NCBI RefSeq assembly: GCF_003048375.1
Contig: NZ_CP021643.1
Location: 1-64,000, forward strand
Source of the DNA: Campylobacter concisus
GTDB taxonomy: Bacteria > Campylobacterota > Campylobacteria > Campylobacterales > Campylobacteraceae
Direction of reading: 5' to 3'
Length of the DNA stretch: 64,000 bases
The first letter of the stretch is position 1; every line of letters starts with the position of its first letter. The notes below the pieces were generated by a model. The model saw nothing but the letters and a program-made list of their open reading frames with translations, was not told the DNA's origin and ran no database searches. The position numbers and the translations under genes are program-made. Shown here piece after piece: positions 6,558-13,263 of this stretch.

Positions 6558-7418
6558 ATGCTAGAACTAAAAACCCACGATGAATTTTTTGAGTTTAGCC
6601 ATAACTCGGTCCATAAGCTTCTAGTTCCCAAAGAGATAATATCTCAACTAGAAGCTGATTTTACATCAATAGGCAACTTCCCAGAGATAGTCAAAGATCC
6701 ATATATACTCTTTGCTTTGCAGCCTAATCAAATGAGTGATATATATTTATATGAAGCCGAAAAGGATAACAAAATAGGCTTTGATGCCTTGGTGGTTACT
6801 ATTCACAATGCAGGCTTGGATTTCTTGATACAGCGTGGCGATAGAACTATTATTTTTCCCGTTTTTAGCATATCCAAAGGCTATAAATTTAACAGCAGTT
6901 TTTTTAAAGAGCTTTTTACAAAGAAGTCAAAAGCCAATCCAAAAGATAGCATGGATATTATCCCAAACGGCAAATATAGACTAAAAGTAGATGATAACGC
7001 CTATGACAATGTATCATTTAAGATCATTATAGAGGCAAGCGTTTTTACTAAATTGTTTGAATTCTATGAGAATTATAAAAATATATGGCAAGAGCTGCCG
7101 TTTAGAAAATATAGAAATCTAATTATTTATTTTAATAAAGACTTTGTAGAAAATGGAATATTGTTTGAGATATTAAATTTTAGCCACACGGCTGATTTTC
7201 ATCTTAACTTTATTCAAAATAGACTTTTTTTCATTACCGAGATAGACAATAAGCTAAAACTTTTTATGAATGACATGGTGATTACGCATCGCGATGAAAA
7301 TAAAAACATAGACTTAGAACCATTGGACTTAGACCCCTTTATAAAACAAGATATTCTGCCGATATTCTCAACCGACGATAAAGAGATCAAAATTTCTAGG
7401 CAATTAGTTACTTTTTGA
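6558..7418 (+). CDS. Hypothetical 286-aa soluble protein
   Basis: I do not recognise this protein. It is soluble, with mixed alpha/beta composition and an acidic C-terminal part (LEPLDLDPFIKQD). It has no signal peptide, cysteine cluster or nucleotide-binding motif. It starts immediately after the polytopic membrane protein gene (1-bp gap), which suggests the pair works together, for example as membrane and cytoplasmic partners. Downstream is a short AT-rich region with a promoter for the next gene. Confidence 0.6.
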   Translation: MLELKTHDEFFEFSHNSVHKLLVPKEIISQLEADFTSIGNFPEIVKDPYILFALQPNQMSDIYLYEAEKDNKIGFDALVVTIHNAGLDFLIQRGDRTIIFPVFSISKGYKFNSSFFKELFTKKSKANPKDSMDIIPNGKYRLKVDDNAYDNVSFKIIIEASVFTKLFEFYENYKNIWQELPFRKYRNLIIYFNKDFVENGILFEILNFSHTADFHLNFIQNRLFFITEIDNKLKLFMNDMVITHRDENKNIDLEPLDLDPFIKQDILPIFSTDDKEIKISRQLVTF

Positions 7419-7452
7419 TGTTTTTTTATGATAAAATTTTGTTTTTTATCTC

Positions 7453-7477
7453 AAAATAGTAAAATATATATTATAAT
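7453..7477 (+). promoter_or_regulatory. Promoter region of the 7508 regulator gene
   Basis: TATAAT at 7472-7477 lies about 30 bp upstream of the ATG at 7508. The 13-bp string AAAATAGTAAAAT at 7453-7465 sits at the expected -35 position and occurs again at 29056-29068, upstream of the helicase gene at 29099. The two promoters may share a regulator, but AT-rich strings recur easily, so this is tentative. Confidence 0.4.
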
Positions 7478-7507
7478 CTTACAAATTTATTTTTTCAGGA
7501 GGAAAAT

Positions 7508-8269
7508 ATGGAATCAAGAGATTATGTAAAATTGTTGGATGCACCATTAGGCAGCGAGGCAGATGTTTTAAGATCTAAGATGCAATACGTTATAAGAGGC
7601 GTGGGGCTAAATTTAGTAAGTGCTAGCAAAAAGATGGGGCTTGAAAGTTTTGCTACGCTAAATGACTTCTATAAGAAAGATCAAATCCCTAGTTTTACTT
7701 TCTTTGATAAATTCTGTTCTACCTTTAATGTGTCAGAACAGTGGCTTTTCGATTTAGAAAATAATGAGAATTTCATGCCATTTGAACCAAGCGTTATAAG
7801 AGCTGGCAGACACTTGTTTTCTTGCAAAGACGCCACTATAAGCATTATTATTTTTCATAATTATGTCGTTGTAGTAGCCGATAAAGATAATAAAATGGGC
7901 GTTATAGGTAGAACTTTTGATTTGTCATCATGTGATACTGACAAAAATATAAATGCTTTGACGGAGCTTATTAAAGTATCTAAAAAGGTAAATTTATATA
8001 AAGCATCAAAAGATTTTCCTAGCTTTGTTTTTGGTAGTATTCCACCTATTGGCTATGTTTTAAGAAGTGATTGTGTCGCTAAAGATTTACTTCCTAGCAA
8101 CGAATATTCAATCATTCAAAAAATTAAAGATGTTCTCTCCCTCGAAGCAAAAGAAGTAGATGAATTTTTAGTTAAACGTTTTGTGGATAGCAACGTTTAT
8201 TGTAATAGCGATGACAAACAAAGCGAACCTGATATTGGGATACACGGGCTTTACATAGAAGAACTATAA
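7508..8269 (+). CDS. Putative XRE-like regulator
   Basis: This 253-aa protein has an N-terminal region (about residues 22-78) resembling the XRE helix-turn-helix regulators found in Campylobacter and Helicobacter elements, ending in the characteristic pattern FCSTFNVSEQWLFDLE. The remaining 170 residues form an unrecognised domain with alternating beta strands; it lacks the Ser/Lys dyad of LexA-type peptidases as far as I can see. The start has an excellent ribosome binding site (AGGAGG). It overlaps the convergent gene at 8264 by 6 bp. It may regulate the surrounding accessory genes. Confidence 0.6.
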   Translation: MESRDYVKLLDAPLGSEADVLRSKMQYVIRGVGLNLVSASKKMGLESFATLNDFYKKDQIPSFTFFDKFCSTFNVSEQWLFDLENNENFMPFEPSVIRAGRHLFSCKDATISIIIFHNYVVVVADKDNKMGVIGRTFDLSSCDTDKNINALTELIKVSKKVNLYKASKDFPSFVFGSIPPIGYVLRSDCVAKDLLPSNEYSIIQKIKDVLSLEAKEVDEFLVKRFVDSNVYCNSDDKQSEPDIGIHGLYIEEL

Positions 8270-8626
8270 TATAGTTTTTCTCTTGCCTTTCTCTGTTGGT
8301 AAATTTTGAGCTTCGGTCATTAGGGTTGCTAAATATGAGCCGTATATCAAGCCTAGCTTGTGATGCGGCAATCTATTCAAGATAGCACTATAACTTTTAT
8401 CGAAAAATGCTGCTGCACTGCTGATATTTGGTTTTTCGCTCTTTGGCAATAAAAGGTTTAAATTTGCTAATATCTTTTTTAGGCTAGCAAGGACTTTTTC
8501 ACTAGATATTTGGGTTACTCTCTTCTCTCTTAGAATAGTGTCATTTAGTAAGCAATCTAGTAGTTCAATTTTTTCTTGTTTGTTTAGTTTTTTTATTATG
8601 TCCTGCGGGTCAAACTCTTTTGTCAT
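8264..8626 (-). CDS. Hypothetical 120-aa helical protein
   Basis: This is an unrecognised protein, predicted mostly alpha-helical and basic at its C-terminus (EKGKRKTIL). It starts at an ATG preceded by AAAGGGATATGAG, with a -10-like TATAAT on the minus strand at 8659-8654, so it appears to have its own promoter. It converges on and slightly overlaps the XRE-like gene. The composition, with Leu/Lys-rich helices and a Ser-Ala-Ala-Ala-Phe-Phe segment, gives no functional clue. Confidence 0.55.
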   Translation of the reverse strand: MTKEFDPQDIIKKLNKQEKIELLDCLLNDTILREKRVTQISSEKVLASLKKILANLNLLLPKSEKPNISSAAAFFDKSYSAILNRLPHHKLGLIYGSYLATLMTEAQNLPTEKGKRKTIL

Positions 8627-8729
8627 CTCATATCCCTTTATATTGTTTTATTAATTATAGTCTAAAACATCAGGGGTTTCAATACATTTTGGAGTTTTTG
8701 GGGAGTAAAAAGATAGGGTAAAAGGGAGG

Positions 8730-8752
8730 TTGGAGGTTTGTTGGACCTCCAA
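8730..8752 (-). terminator. Hairpin after the small 8755-8904 gene
   Basis: Perfect 8-bp arms TTGGAGGT and ACCTCCAA enclose a 7-base loop, 2 bp beyond the minus-strand stop at 8755. On the minus strand the hairpin is followed by CCTCCCTTTTACC, a poor T-tract, so it is either a weak intrinsic terminator or an mRNA 3'-end stabiliser. Confidence 0.5.
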
Positions 8753-8754
8753 GG

Positions 8755-8904
8755 TTAAAACATATTGTCTAGTAGTTTGATTATTCTGCTAGTAGTCTTT
8801 GGAAAAAATGATTTTCCAATTTTTAGCAAGCTGGCATATAGCCCATAAGTTACAGCTAGAAAAACCAAAATTATAATCATCGAAACGAAAACATCTACTA
8901 TCAT
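8755..8904 (-). CDS. Small single-span membrane protein, 49 aa
   Basis: This short frame starts at an ATG whose upstream sequence on the minus strand is AAAGGAGATACA, a strong ribosome binding site. The peptide begins with a hydrophobic segment (about residues 7-26, VSMIIILVFLAVTYGLYASL) and continues with a basic amphipathic tail (KIGKSFFPKTTSRIIKLLD). It lies 13 bp downstream of the 8918-9508 gene, so they are probably cotranscribed, and it is followed by a hairpin. The size and topology fit a small membrane-associated peptide, possibly a toxin or a membrane-anchored partner; this is speculative. Confidence 0.55.
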   Translation of the reverse strand: MIVDVFVSMIIILVFLAVTYGLYASLLKIGKSFFPKTTSRIIKLLDNMF

Positions 8905-8917
8905 TGTATCTCCTTTA

Positions 8918-9508
8918 TTAAGCTACTTCGCCTACGTAGGCTTTAAACTCTTCTTCAGTGCCTATGCCTTCTTCAAGCCATCTATTTAGTGCCTCTTCTC
9001 TATCAGCTTCATAAATATAATCAGCAAAGCCTATTTCATCTAAGTATTCATCTCTTGAGCCGATGTCAAACTCCGACCAAGCTTGATAATTAAAACTATG
9101 CCCCTCGATGCAGTCTATATCTATTTCTACCTTGTCGTTTTTTACTTCAAGCTTAGCAGACGATTTGCAGATAAAGTCACAACCGACCTCATGGTCGATA
9201 TATTCAATTTCTATCTTTAGACCTACCATTTCAAGCATAATGGTTTTTATTTCTGGCTCTGTTTCATACCACCCTATGTTGCGGTCATAGTTCCAGTTTC
9301 CAGTGCCAGAGAAAGATAGACTAAATTCATCTGAGTTTAAAAGCTCGGTGTCTTCACAAATATTATTAAAAAAGATAGTGTCATACTCACCACCACCCAG
9401 TTGTTCTGTAAGTCGTTTAAACCAATCTGCCTTTTTCTCGGCTGTTGCACCTTTTACATTTGAAAAGTCGAATGTGTAGTCACCAAAAGCTGTGCTTGGA
9501 TTTGCCAT
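8918..9508 (-). CDS. Hypothetical acidic 196-aa protein
   Basis: This is an unrecognised, strongly acidic soluble protein, rich in Glu, Asp, Tyr and Trp with several Gly-rich turns. It has no signal peptide or catalytic motif that I can name. The start is supported by AAAGGATATAAA immediately upstream. Strong acidity raises the possibility of DNA mimicry (anti-restriction proteins are often acidic), but no homology was seen, so this is only a composition-based suggestion. It heads a likely two-gene transcript with the 49-aa membrane peptide gene. Confidence 0.6.
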   Translation of the reverse strand: MANPSTAFGDYTFDFSNVKGATAEKKADWFKRLTEQLGGGEYDTIFFNNICEDTELLNSDEFSLSFSGTGNWNYDRNIGWYETEPEIKTIMLEMVGLKIEIEYIDHEVGCDFICKSSAKLEVKNDKVEIDIDCIEGHSFNYQAWSEFDIGSRDEYLDEIGFADYIYEADREEALNRWLEEGIGTEEEFKAYVGEVA

Positions 9509-9603
9509 TTTATATCCTTTATCTTGATGTATAATAGAATTATAATATAAAATGCTTTAAAAATAACTTAAATTATATAGTATTTTAGATAAAATAGAGT
9601 TTT

Positions 9604-9822
9604 TTATCTTATTTCGATGTAGCCTTTTTTGATTTTTGACTTTATTAGTTTAAAAATAAACTCTTTGGCTTCCAACAAAGAACCAAAGTAATTTGAACGT
9701 TTGCCAGTGGGTGCTTTATATGTATTATTGCCATAAACTCTTTCAACCAGGTATTCATCAAAGAGAGTTGATGATAGGTCTATTTTATAGTAACGTGTAT
9801 TTTTTATTAGTGTATTTACCAT
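9604..9822 (-). CDS. Hypothetical 72-aa basic protein
   Basis: This is a small, basic, Tyr-rich unrecognised protein. It starts at an ATG with AAGGATAAAAA upstream on the minus strand and reads away from the AT-rich region before parM. The sequence contains a Gly-Lys-Arg-Ser stretch and a Lys/Ile-rich C-terminus (KLIKSKIKKGYIEI). Its position next to the partition region and its basic charge would fit a small DNA-binding protein, but no fold is recognisable. Confidence 0.5.
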   Translation of the reverse strand: MVNTLIKNTRYYKIDLSSTLFDEYLVERVYGNNTYKAPTGKRSNYFGSLLEAKEFIFKLIKSKIKKGYIEIR

Positions 9823-9837
9823 TTTTTATCCTTAAAT

Positions 9838-10016
9838 AAAATAATTTTACAATAAAAATATTAATTCATCAATATAAAAACAATTATTTTATATAAAATT
9901 ATTTTATTTATATATAATTTATTTTAATAAATGTTTTTATATATAAATAAGCTTTATTTTTATAATTTTTAACTATAATGTATGGTAAAAATTAATTCTT
10001 TTATTAGGAGATAAAA
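9838..10016 (+). promoter_or_regulatory. Very AT-rich segment upstream of parM; candidate centromere or control region
   Basis: This non-coding stretch is roughly 90% A+T, with several related short strings (ATTATTTTATAT, ATTATTTTATTT, ATTTATTTTAAT). A -10-like TATAAT is at 9974-9979 and ATTAGGAG is the ribosome binding site for parM. In ParM-type systems the centromere usually lies upstream of the parM promoter and consists of direct repeats bound by ParR. The repeats here are loose, so assignment as parC or as an origin-unwinding region is an inference. Confidence 0.4.
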
Positions 10017-10991
10017 ATGGCAAAAGCAAAAGTTGATGACAATATCTTGTCGATAGATTTAGGTTACAGCGGTGTAAAATATTATTTTAAACGCAAAGGG
10101 AAAGTCATATCAGGTAAAATCCCGACGGCTGTTAAAAAGATAGATGATGAAGATATTTATGACGAAGAGGTATTTGAATATAACGGATCAAAATATCTAA
10201 TTGGCAAGGAAGCTATTGACCAGGATGTAAATATATCTTTAAAAGCTGGAACATTGATAAAAAATGCGCCGCTTTTAGTTTATGTGGTATTAAAAATTAA
10301 CAACATAGAGCATAAGGGCTTAAGTCTTATCACTGGACTATCTTTAAAAGATTTTGATGACAAGGGAGATGAATTAATCGAAATCTTGAAAGACTTTACA
10401 GTCAATGACGAAGAAATAAAGCTTGATGTAAGTTTATTGCCCCAAGGTCGTGGAATAGCGTATGATTATTTTTCAAAAAATCCACAAGAAGATTTGGCTC
10501 TAATTTTAGATGTAGGCTACAATACTCTTGACTTTATAGCAATGAAAAAAGATAAACTTTCGATCAGAAATAGCTTCGCAAATACGAATGGCATCAATAT
10601 TATTTTGAATAAATTACAATATGAGCTTAATAGTCAATTTGATATTAAAAGGACAACTACTGAACTTAATGAAACTATTTCAGCAAACAACAAAACTTTA
10701 AAACATAGGGGTGAAATTATAGATTTTAGTGATGCCCTAAAGGATATTACAGAAGATTACATCGATAGTATCAAGCAAGATATTGTAGAGAAAGACAATA
10801 TCTTGGAAAGAGCTGATATTTTACTAATTGGCGGCGGCGGTGCATATATTTTAAGAGCTATAAGCGATGATGGCTTGCAGAAAATGTTTAATTTTAAAAA
10901 TATAGTTTTTGTTGATGACCCTTATGAGTTTTCAAATGCAAGAGGGTATTATGTTAGGGAATTAAGCCTAAAAGAAAATAATGCGGAATAA
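10017..10991 (+). CDS. parM: ParM-like actin-family plasmid partition ATPase
   Basis: This 324-aa protein belongs to the actin-like ParM/StbA/Alp family, which forms filaments that push plasmid copies apart. The phosphate 1 motif is at about residue 13 (SIDLGYSGVKYYF), phosphate 2 at about residue 161 (LILDVGYNTLDF) and the adenosine motif at about residue 272 (LLIGGGGAYIL), in the order and spacing expected for actin folds. The length is typical. It is followed after 23 bp by a small ParR-like gene, matching the standard parMR layout, and is preceded by an AT-rich candidate centromere. The exact subfamily is not resolved. Confidence 0.85.
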   Translation: MAKAKVDDNILSIDLGYSGVKYYFKRKGKVISGKIPTAVKKIDDEDIYDEEVFEYNGSKYLIGKEAIDQDVNISLKAGTLIKNAPLLVYVVLKINNIEHKGLSLITGLSLKDFDDKGDELIEILKDFTVNDEEIKLDVSLLPQGRGIAYDYFSKNPQEDLALILDVGYNTLDFIAMKKDKLSIRNSFANTNGINIILNKLQYELNSQFDIKRTTTELNETISANNKTLKHRGEIIDFSDALKDITEDYIDSIKQDIVEKDNILERADILLIGGGGAYILRAISDDGLQKMFNFKNIVFVDDPYEFSNARGYYVRELSLKENNAE

Positions 10992-11014
10992 GCTAAAGTA
11001 AAAAAGGAAACAAA

Positions 11015-11458
11015 ATGGCAAGACCAGCAAAAGATAATGTTATTAAAAGAAAGCCCATGAGCTTTACGATAGATAAAAGTAGTTTAATCTTATGGAAATT
11101 GTTGGATTGTTCTCGATCTAATTTTATTGCCGCTATGCTCCAATATGCTGTAAAAGATGAAAAGTTAAGAGATATTTTTTATGGTAAAAATGGAATAAAT
11201 GCTTTAAAAGCTTTTAAACTAATAGAGGAGCAAGAAGAAAGAAGATGGCAAGAGTTTTTTGAGAAAGCTAGCGAGTTAAAACAAACAATAAAAGAGCCTG
11301 AAGTAATAGATGAGCCAAAAGGTAAAGATATTGCAGAGGATAAAAAAGTTGAGGCTATTGATGAGCTAGAGAGCGAAAATATAGAAGATGACAAAAGCTC
11401 CGAAATATTGCCTATCAAAAAATTAAAAAAAGTGAAAGAGAAAAAAACTTTCAATTAA
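11015..11458 (+). CDS. ParR-like DNA-binding partition adaptor
   Basis: This 147-aa protein directly follows parM, with AAAAAGGAAACAAA as ribosome binding site. Residues about 15-50 (MSFTIDKSSLILWKLLDCSR, then SNFIAAMLQYA) resemble the ribbon-helix-helix region of ParR proteins, with a short beta strand and two helices. The C-terminal half is a highly charged, acidic and probably disordered tail ending in a basic cluster. In ParMR systems ParR binds the centromere and attaches it to ParM filaments. The assignment rests mainly on gene order plus this weak pattern. Confidence 0.6.
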   Translation: MARPAKDNVIKRKPMSFTIDKSSLILWKLLDCSRSNFIAAMLQYAVKDEKLRDIFYGKNGINALKAFKLIEEQEERRWQEFFEKASELKQTIKEPEVIDEPKGKDIAEDKKVEAIDELESENIEDDKSSEILPIKKLKKVKEKKTFN

Positions 11459-11486
11459 AGCCTGAATATAATTTTGGAGATTTTAT

Positions 11487-12110
11487 ATGATTATAGACGA
11501 GCCTATACAAAACAGCTATAAGTTAAAAACAAATAAGCTTGTAGTTTCTAATTTTGACAAAGAAATGAAAAGGTTAGAGGCTATAAAAATAGATGATAGT
11601 GGCAATAGAATATATAAGTATCTAATGTCGCATTTATTTTTAGACGAAGCCAAGCGAATAGCAATAGGGTTATTTTGTTTAAAGATCAAAAAGGATGATA
11701 CATTTAGCCTTGTTAATGAGTGCGAACTATCTTTGGTAGATAAATCAAAAATAATAGAGCTTTATATAAAGCCGACGTTTGACGTAAAGCTTTTTTATGG
11801 GTATGGTGTTTTGATCTCTCCGTATAAAAAGATCAGGGAAAAAAAGAGTGAAAAATTTTACATCTATGCAAATAATATAGATGATAAAAAAGACGTTAAT
11901 GCAGTGATAGAAGATTTTAAAAAACACGAACAACTTCTAGCATTGATGTTAGAAAAAAATAAGTATCAATCTTTTAACAATCTAGGCAATGAGGCAGAGA
12001 TTAATTTGTATTTTGATCTAACTTTTAAAGCCTATGCGCTACCAAAACTAAAAACAACCTACTCAAATATTTCTTCACTGAAGTTCTTCATTCAAAAGAA
12101 CAAAGAATAA
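11487..12110 (+). CDS. Hypothetical 207-aa protein of the partition operon
   Basis: This is an unrecognised protein of mixed alpha/beta composition, Lys- and Tyr-rich, with no membrane segment. It starts 28 bp after the ParR-like gene, behind TTTTGGAGATTTTAT, and ends just before a terminator-like hairpin, so it is probably the last gene of the parM operon. A replication or partition accessory role is possible from context, but no initiator fold or motif is visible. Confidence 0.6.
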   Translation: MIIDEPIQNSYKLKTNKLVVSNFDKEMKRLEAIKIDDSGNRIYKYLMSHLFLDEAKRIAIGLFCLKIKKDDTFSLVNECELSLVDKSKIIELYIKPTFDVKLFYGYGVLISPYKKIREKKSEKFYIYANNIDDKKDVNAVIEDFKKHEQLLALMLEKNKYQSFNNLGNEAEINLYFDLTFKAYALPKLKTTYSNISSLKFFIQKNKE

Positions 12111-12137
12111 TTACTCCCTCATAAAAGAATTTTTTTT

Positions 12138-12163
12138 GGAGATCCAAGCGATCTCCATTTTTT
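12138..12163 (+). terminator. Rho-independent terminator of the parM operon
   Basis: Seven-bp arms GGAGATC (12138-12144) and GATCTCC (12150-12156) enclose a 5-base loop and are followed by ATTTTTT. It sits 27 bp after the stop of the 11487-12110 gene. A T-run on the other side means it could also stop transcripts arriving from the right. Confidence 0.65.
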
Positions 12164-12182
12164 AAAAACTCAGTTTTAAAAA

Positions 12183-12223
12183 AAATCTTTTTTTGAATTT
12201 TTTAATTTTAGGTCGTGGAATTT
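12183..12223 (+). repeat. 41-bp perfect direct repeat, copy 1
   Basis: This copy is identical over 41 bp to 12312-12352. Its most distinctive, non-AT part is TTTTAGGTCGTGGAATTT. The two copies are 129 bp apart (start to start) in the non-coding space between the convergent ends of the parM operon and the minus-strand block. No gene overlaps them. Confidence 0.85.
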
Positions 12224-12311
12224 GCCAAAAAAAGTAAAAAAATAAGTAAATTCTTTATAAGTTCGATGAACTAAAAAAGAAAATCACACTTCAAAACGTA
12301 TTTCTATCAAG

Positions 12312-12352
12312 AAATCTTTTTTTGAATTTTTTAATTTTAGGTCGTGGAATTT
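12312..12352 (+). repeat. 41-bp perfect direct repeat, copy 2
   Basis: This is the second copy of the repeat at 12183-12223, in the same orientation. Together with the flanking hairpins it makes 12111-12508 the most structured long non-coding region in the left half of the window. Possible roles are a partner-protein binding array, an origin element or an oriT; none is proven by the sequence. Confidence 0.85.
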
Positions 12353-12386
12353 TTAAAAATTAATCATAAAAAAGAGGTTATTTTTT

Positions 12387-12409
12387 TTGCGGGTCCAATG
12401 GACCCGCAA
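12387..12409. repeat. GC-rich hairpin in the 12.4-kb intergenic region
   Basis: Ten-bp perfect arms TTGCGGGTCC and GGACCCGCAA enclose a 3-base loop (AAT). It is the most GC-rich patch in an otherwise AT-rich intergenic region. No T-run follows it on either strand in the right position for a standard terminator; the T-run lies before it on the plus strand. It could be a protein-binding or replication-related hairpin. Confidence 0.6.
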
Positions 12410-12508
12410 ACAATAAAGATTATTTATTAATAAAGATTATTGATTATTAGATATATATTTTAATAAATTATTATAATTTATTATTAATTTTTAAATTAAA
12501 GATATTTT

Positions 12509-13243
12509 TTATAATACATAAAAACTATCATCATCTTCTGTATCTTCATCAGAGCCTGCGTATTCTTTTTCAAACTCATAGCCAGTTCCATTTTGGATAT
12601 CTTCTTCGCTTATCACATCATCATCTGAAACTATATCGCTATTGATATAGTCTGTGTTGTCAAATTGCGCATGTAGCTCAATGTCCTCATCGTCTTCGGC
12701 TCTGATAGATATGTTTTCGGGTGGTAGCTCATCATTTAAAGAGTCGATATAGTCTTGTGGATCTTTCAAAAACTTATTTTGACCATTGTCTTGTTTTTGG
12801 TTTGGATAGACATTTTCTAAATTTGGCTGTGGCTGGAAGTCGTCTTCGTCCATATATTCATTGTCATTTTTTTGTGGCACATTTTGTTTAAATTTATTTG
12901 CAAAAAAGTCTAAGGGGATAGAAGGTTTTTGCTCTTCTTCAATATGGATTTCTTCTACTTTATCTTCCACTTTTTCTTCCTCGGCTTGAGCCATTGTGGT
13001 ATTTTGCTCTTGGTTCTTTTGCTGCTCTTGGTTTTGTTTATCCTCTATTTTATTTGTTGCATTGTCGGTCGCAATTTGTTTAACAACCTTTTCAAATTCT
13101 ATTTGATGTGTATTAAAAAAGCCACCCAAAATATAAAGTTCTGGGGCTACCTCTTTAGGGGGGATAATAAGGCAGTCATTTTCATCTATTTGAAAATAAC
13201 GCTTGCCGCTTGGTTCTCCATTTGTTTTTGTATATTCTTGCAT
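12509..13243 (-). CDS. Hypothetical acidic, low-complexity protein
   Basis: This 244-aa protein is extremely acidic and rich in Gln, Asp, Glu and Asn, with a low-complexity middle (QNQEQQKNQEQN). Only the first 60 residues look folded (a strand-rich segment around RYFQIDENDCLIIPP). The rest is likely disordered. It lies at the 3' end of the minus-strand block, 20 bp after the 1248-aa gene. The pattern of a small folded head plus long acidic tail resembles scaffold or interaction proteins; no family is recognised. Confidence 0.6.
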   Translation of the reverse strand: MQEYTKTNGEPSGKRYFQIDENDCLIIPPKEVAPELYILGGFFNTHQIEFEKVVKQIATDNATNKIEDKQNQEQQKNQEQNTTMAQAEEEKVEDKVEEIHIEEEQKPSIPLDFFANKFKQNVPQKNDNEYMDEDDFQPQPNLENVYPNQKQDNGQNKFLKDPQDYIDSLNDELPPENISIRAEDDEDIELHAQFDNTDYINSDIVSDDDVISEEDIQNGTGYEFEKEYAGSDEDTEDDDSFYVL

Positions 13244-13263
13244 GAACTTACCTTAACTGCCCT

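Noticed and set aside
11179-11454. Antisense open frames over parR, the cas genes and the giant genes
   Set aside because: They are Ser/Phe/Leu-rich shadow translations of acidic coding sequence, lack ribosome binding sites and are fully covered by well-supported genes.
12387-12409. GC-rich hairpin as an intrinsic terminator
   Set aside because: The T-run lies on the wrong side for the plus strand, and the minus-strand copy is followed by A-run rather than T-run.
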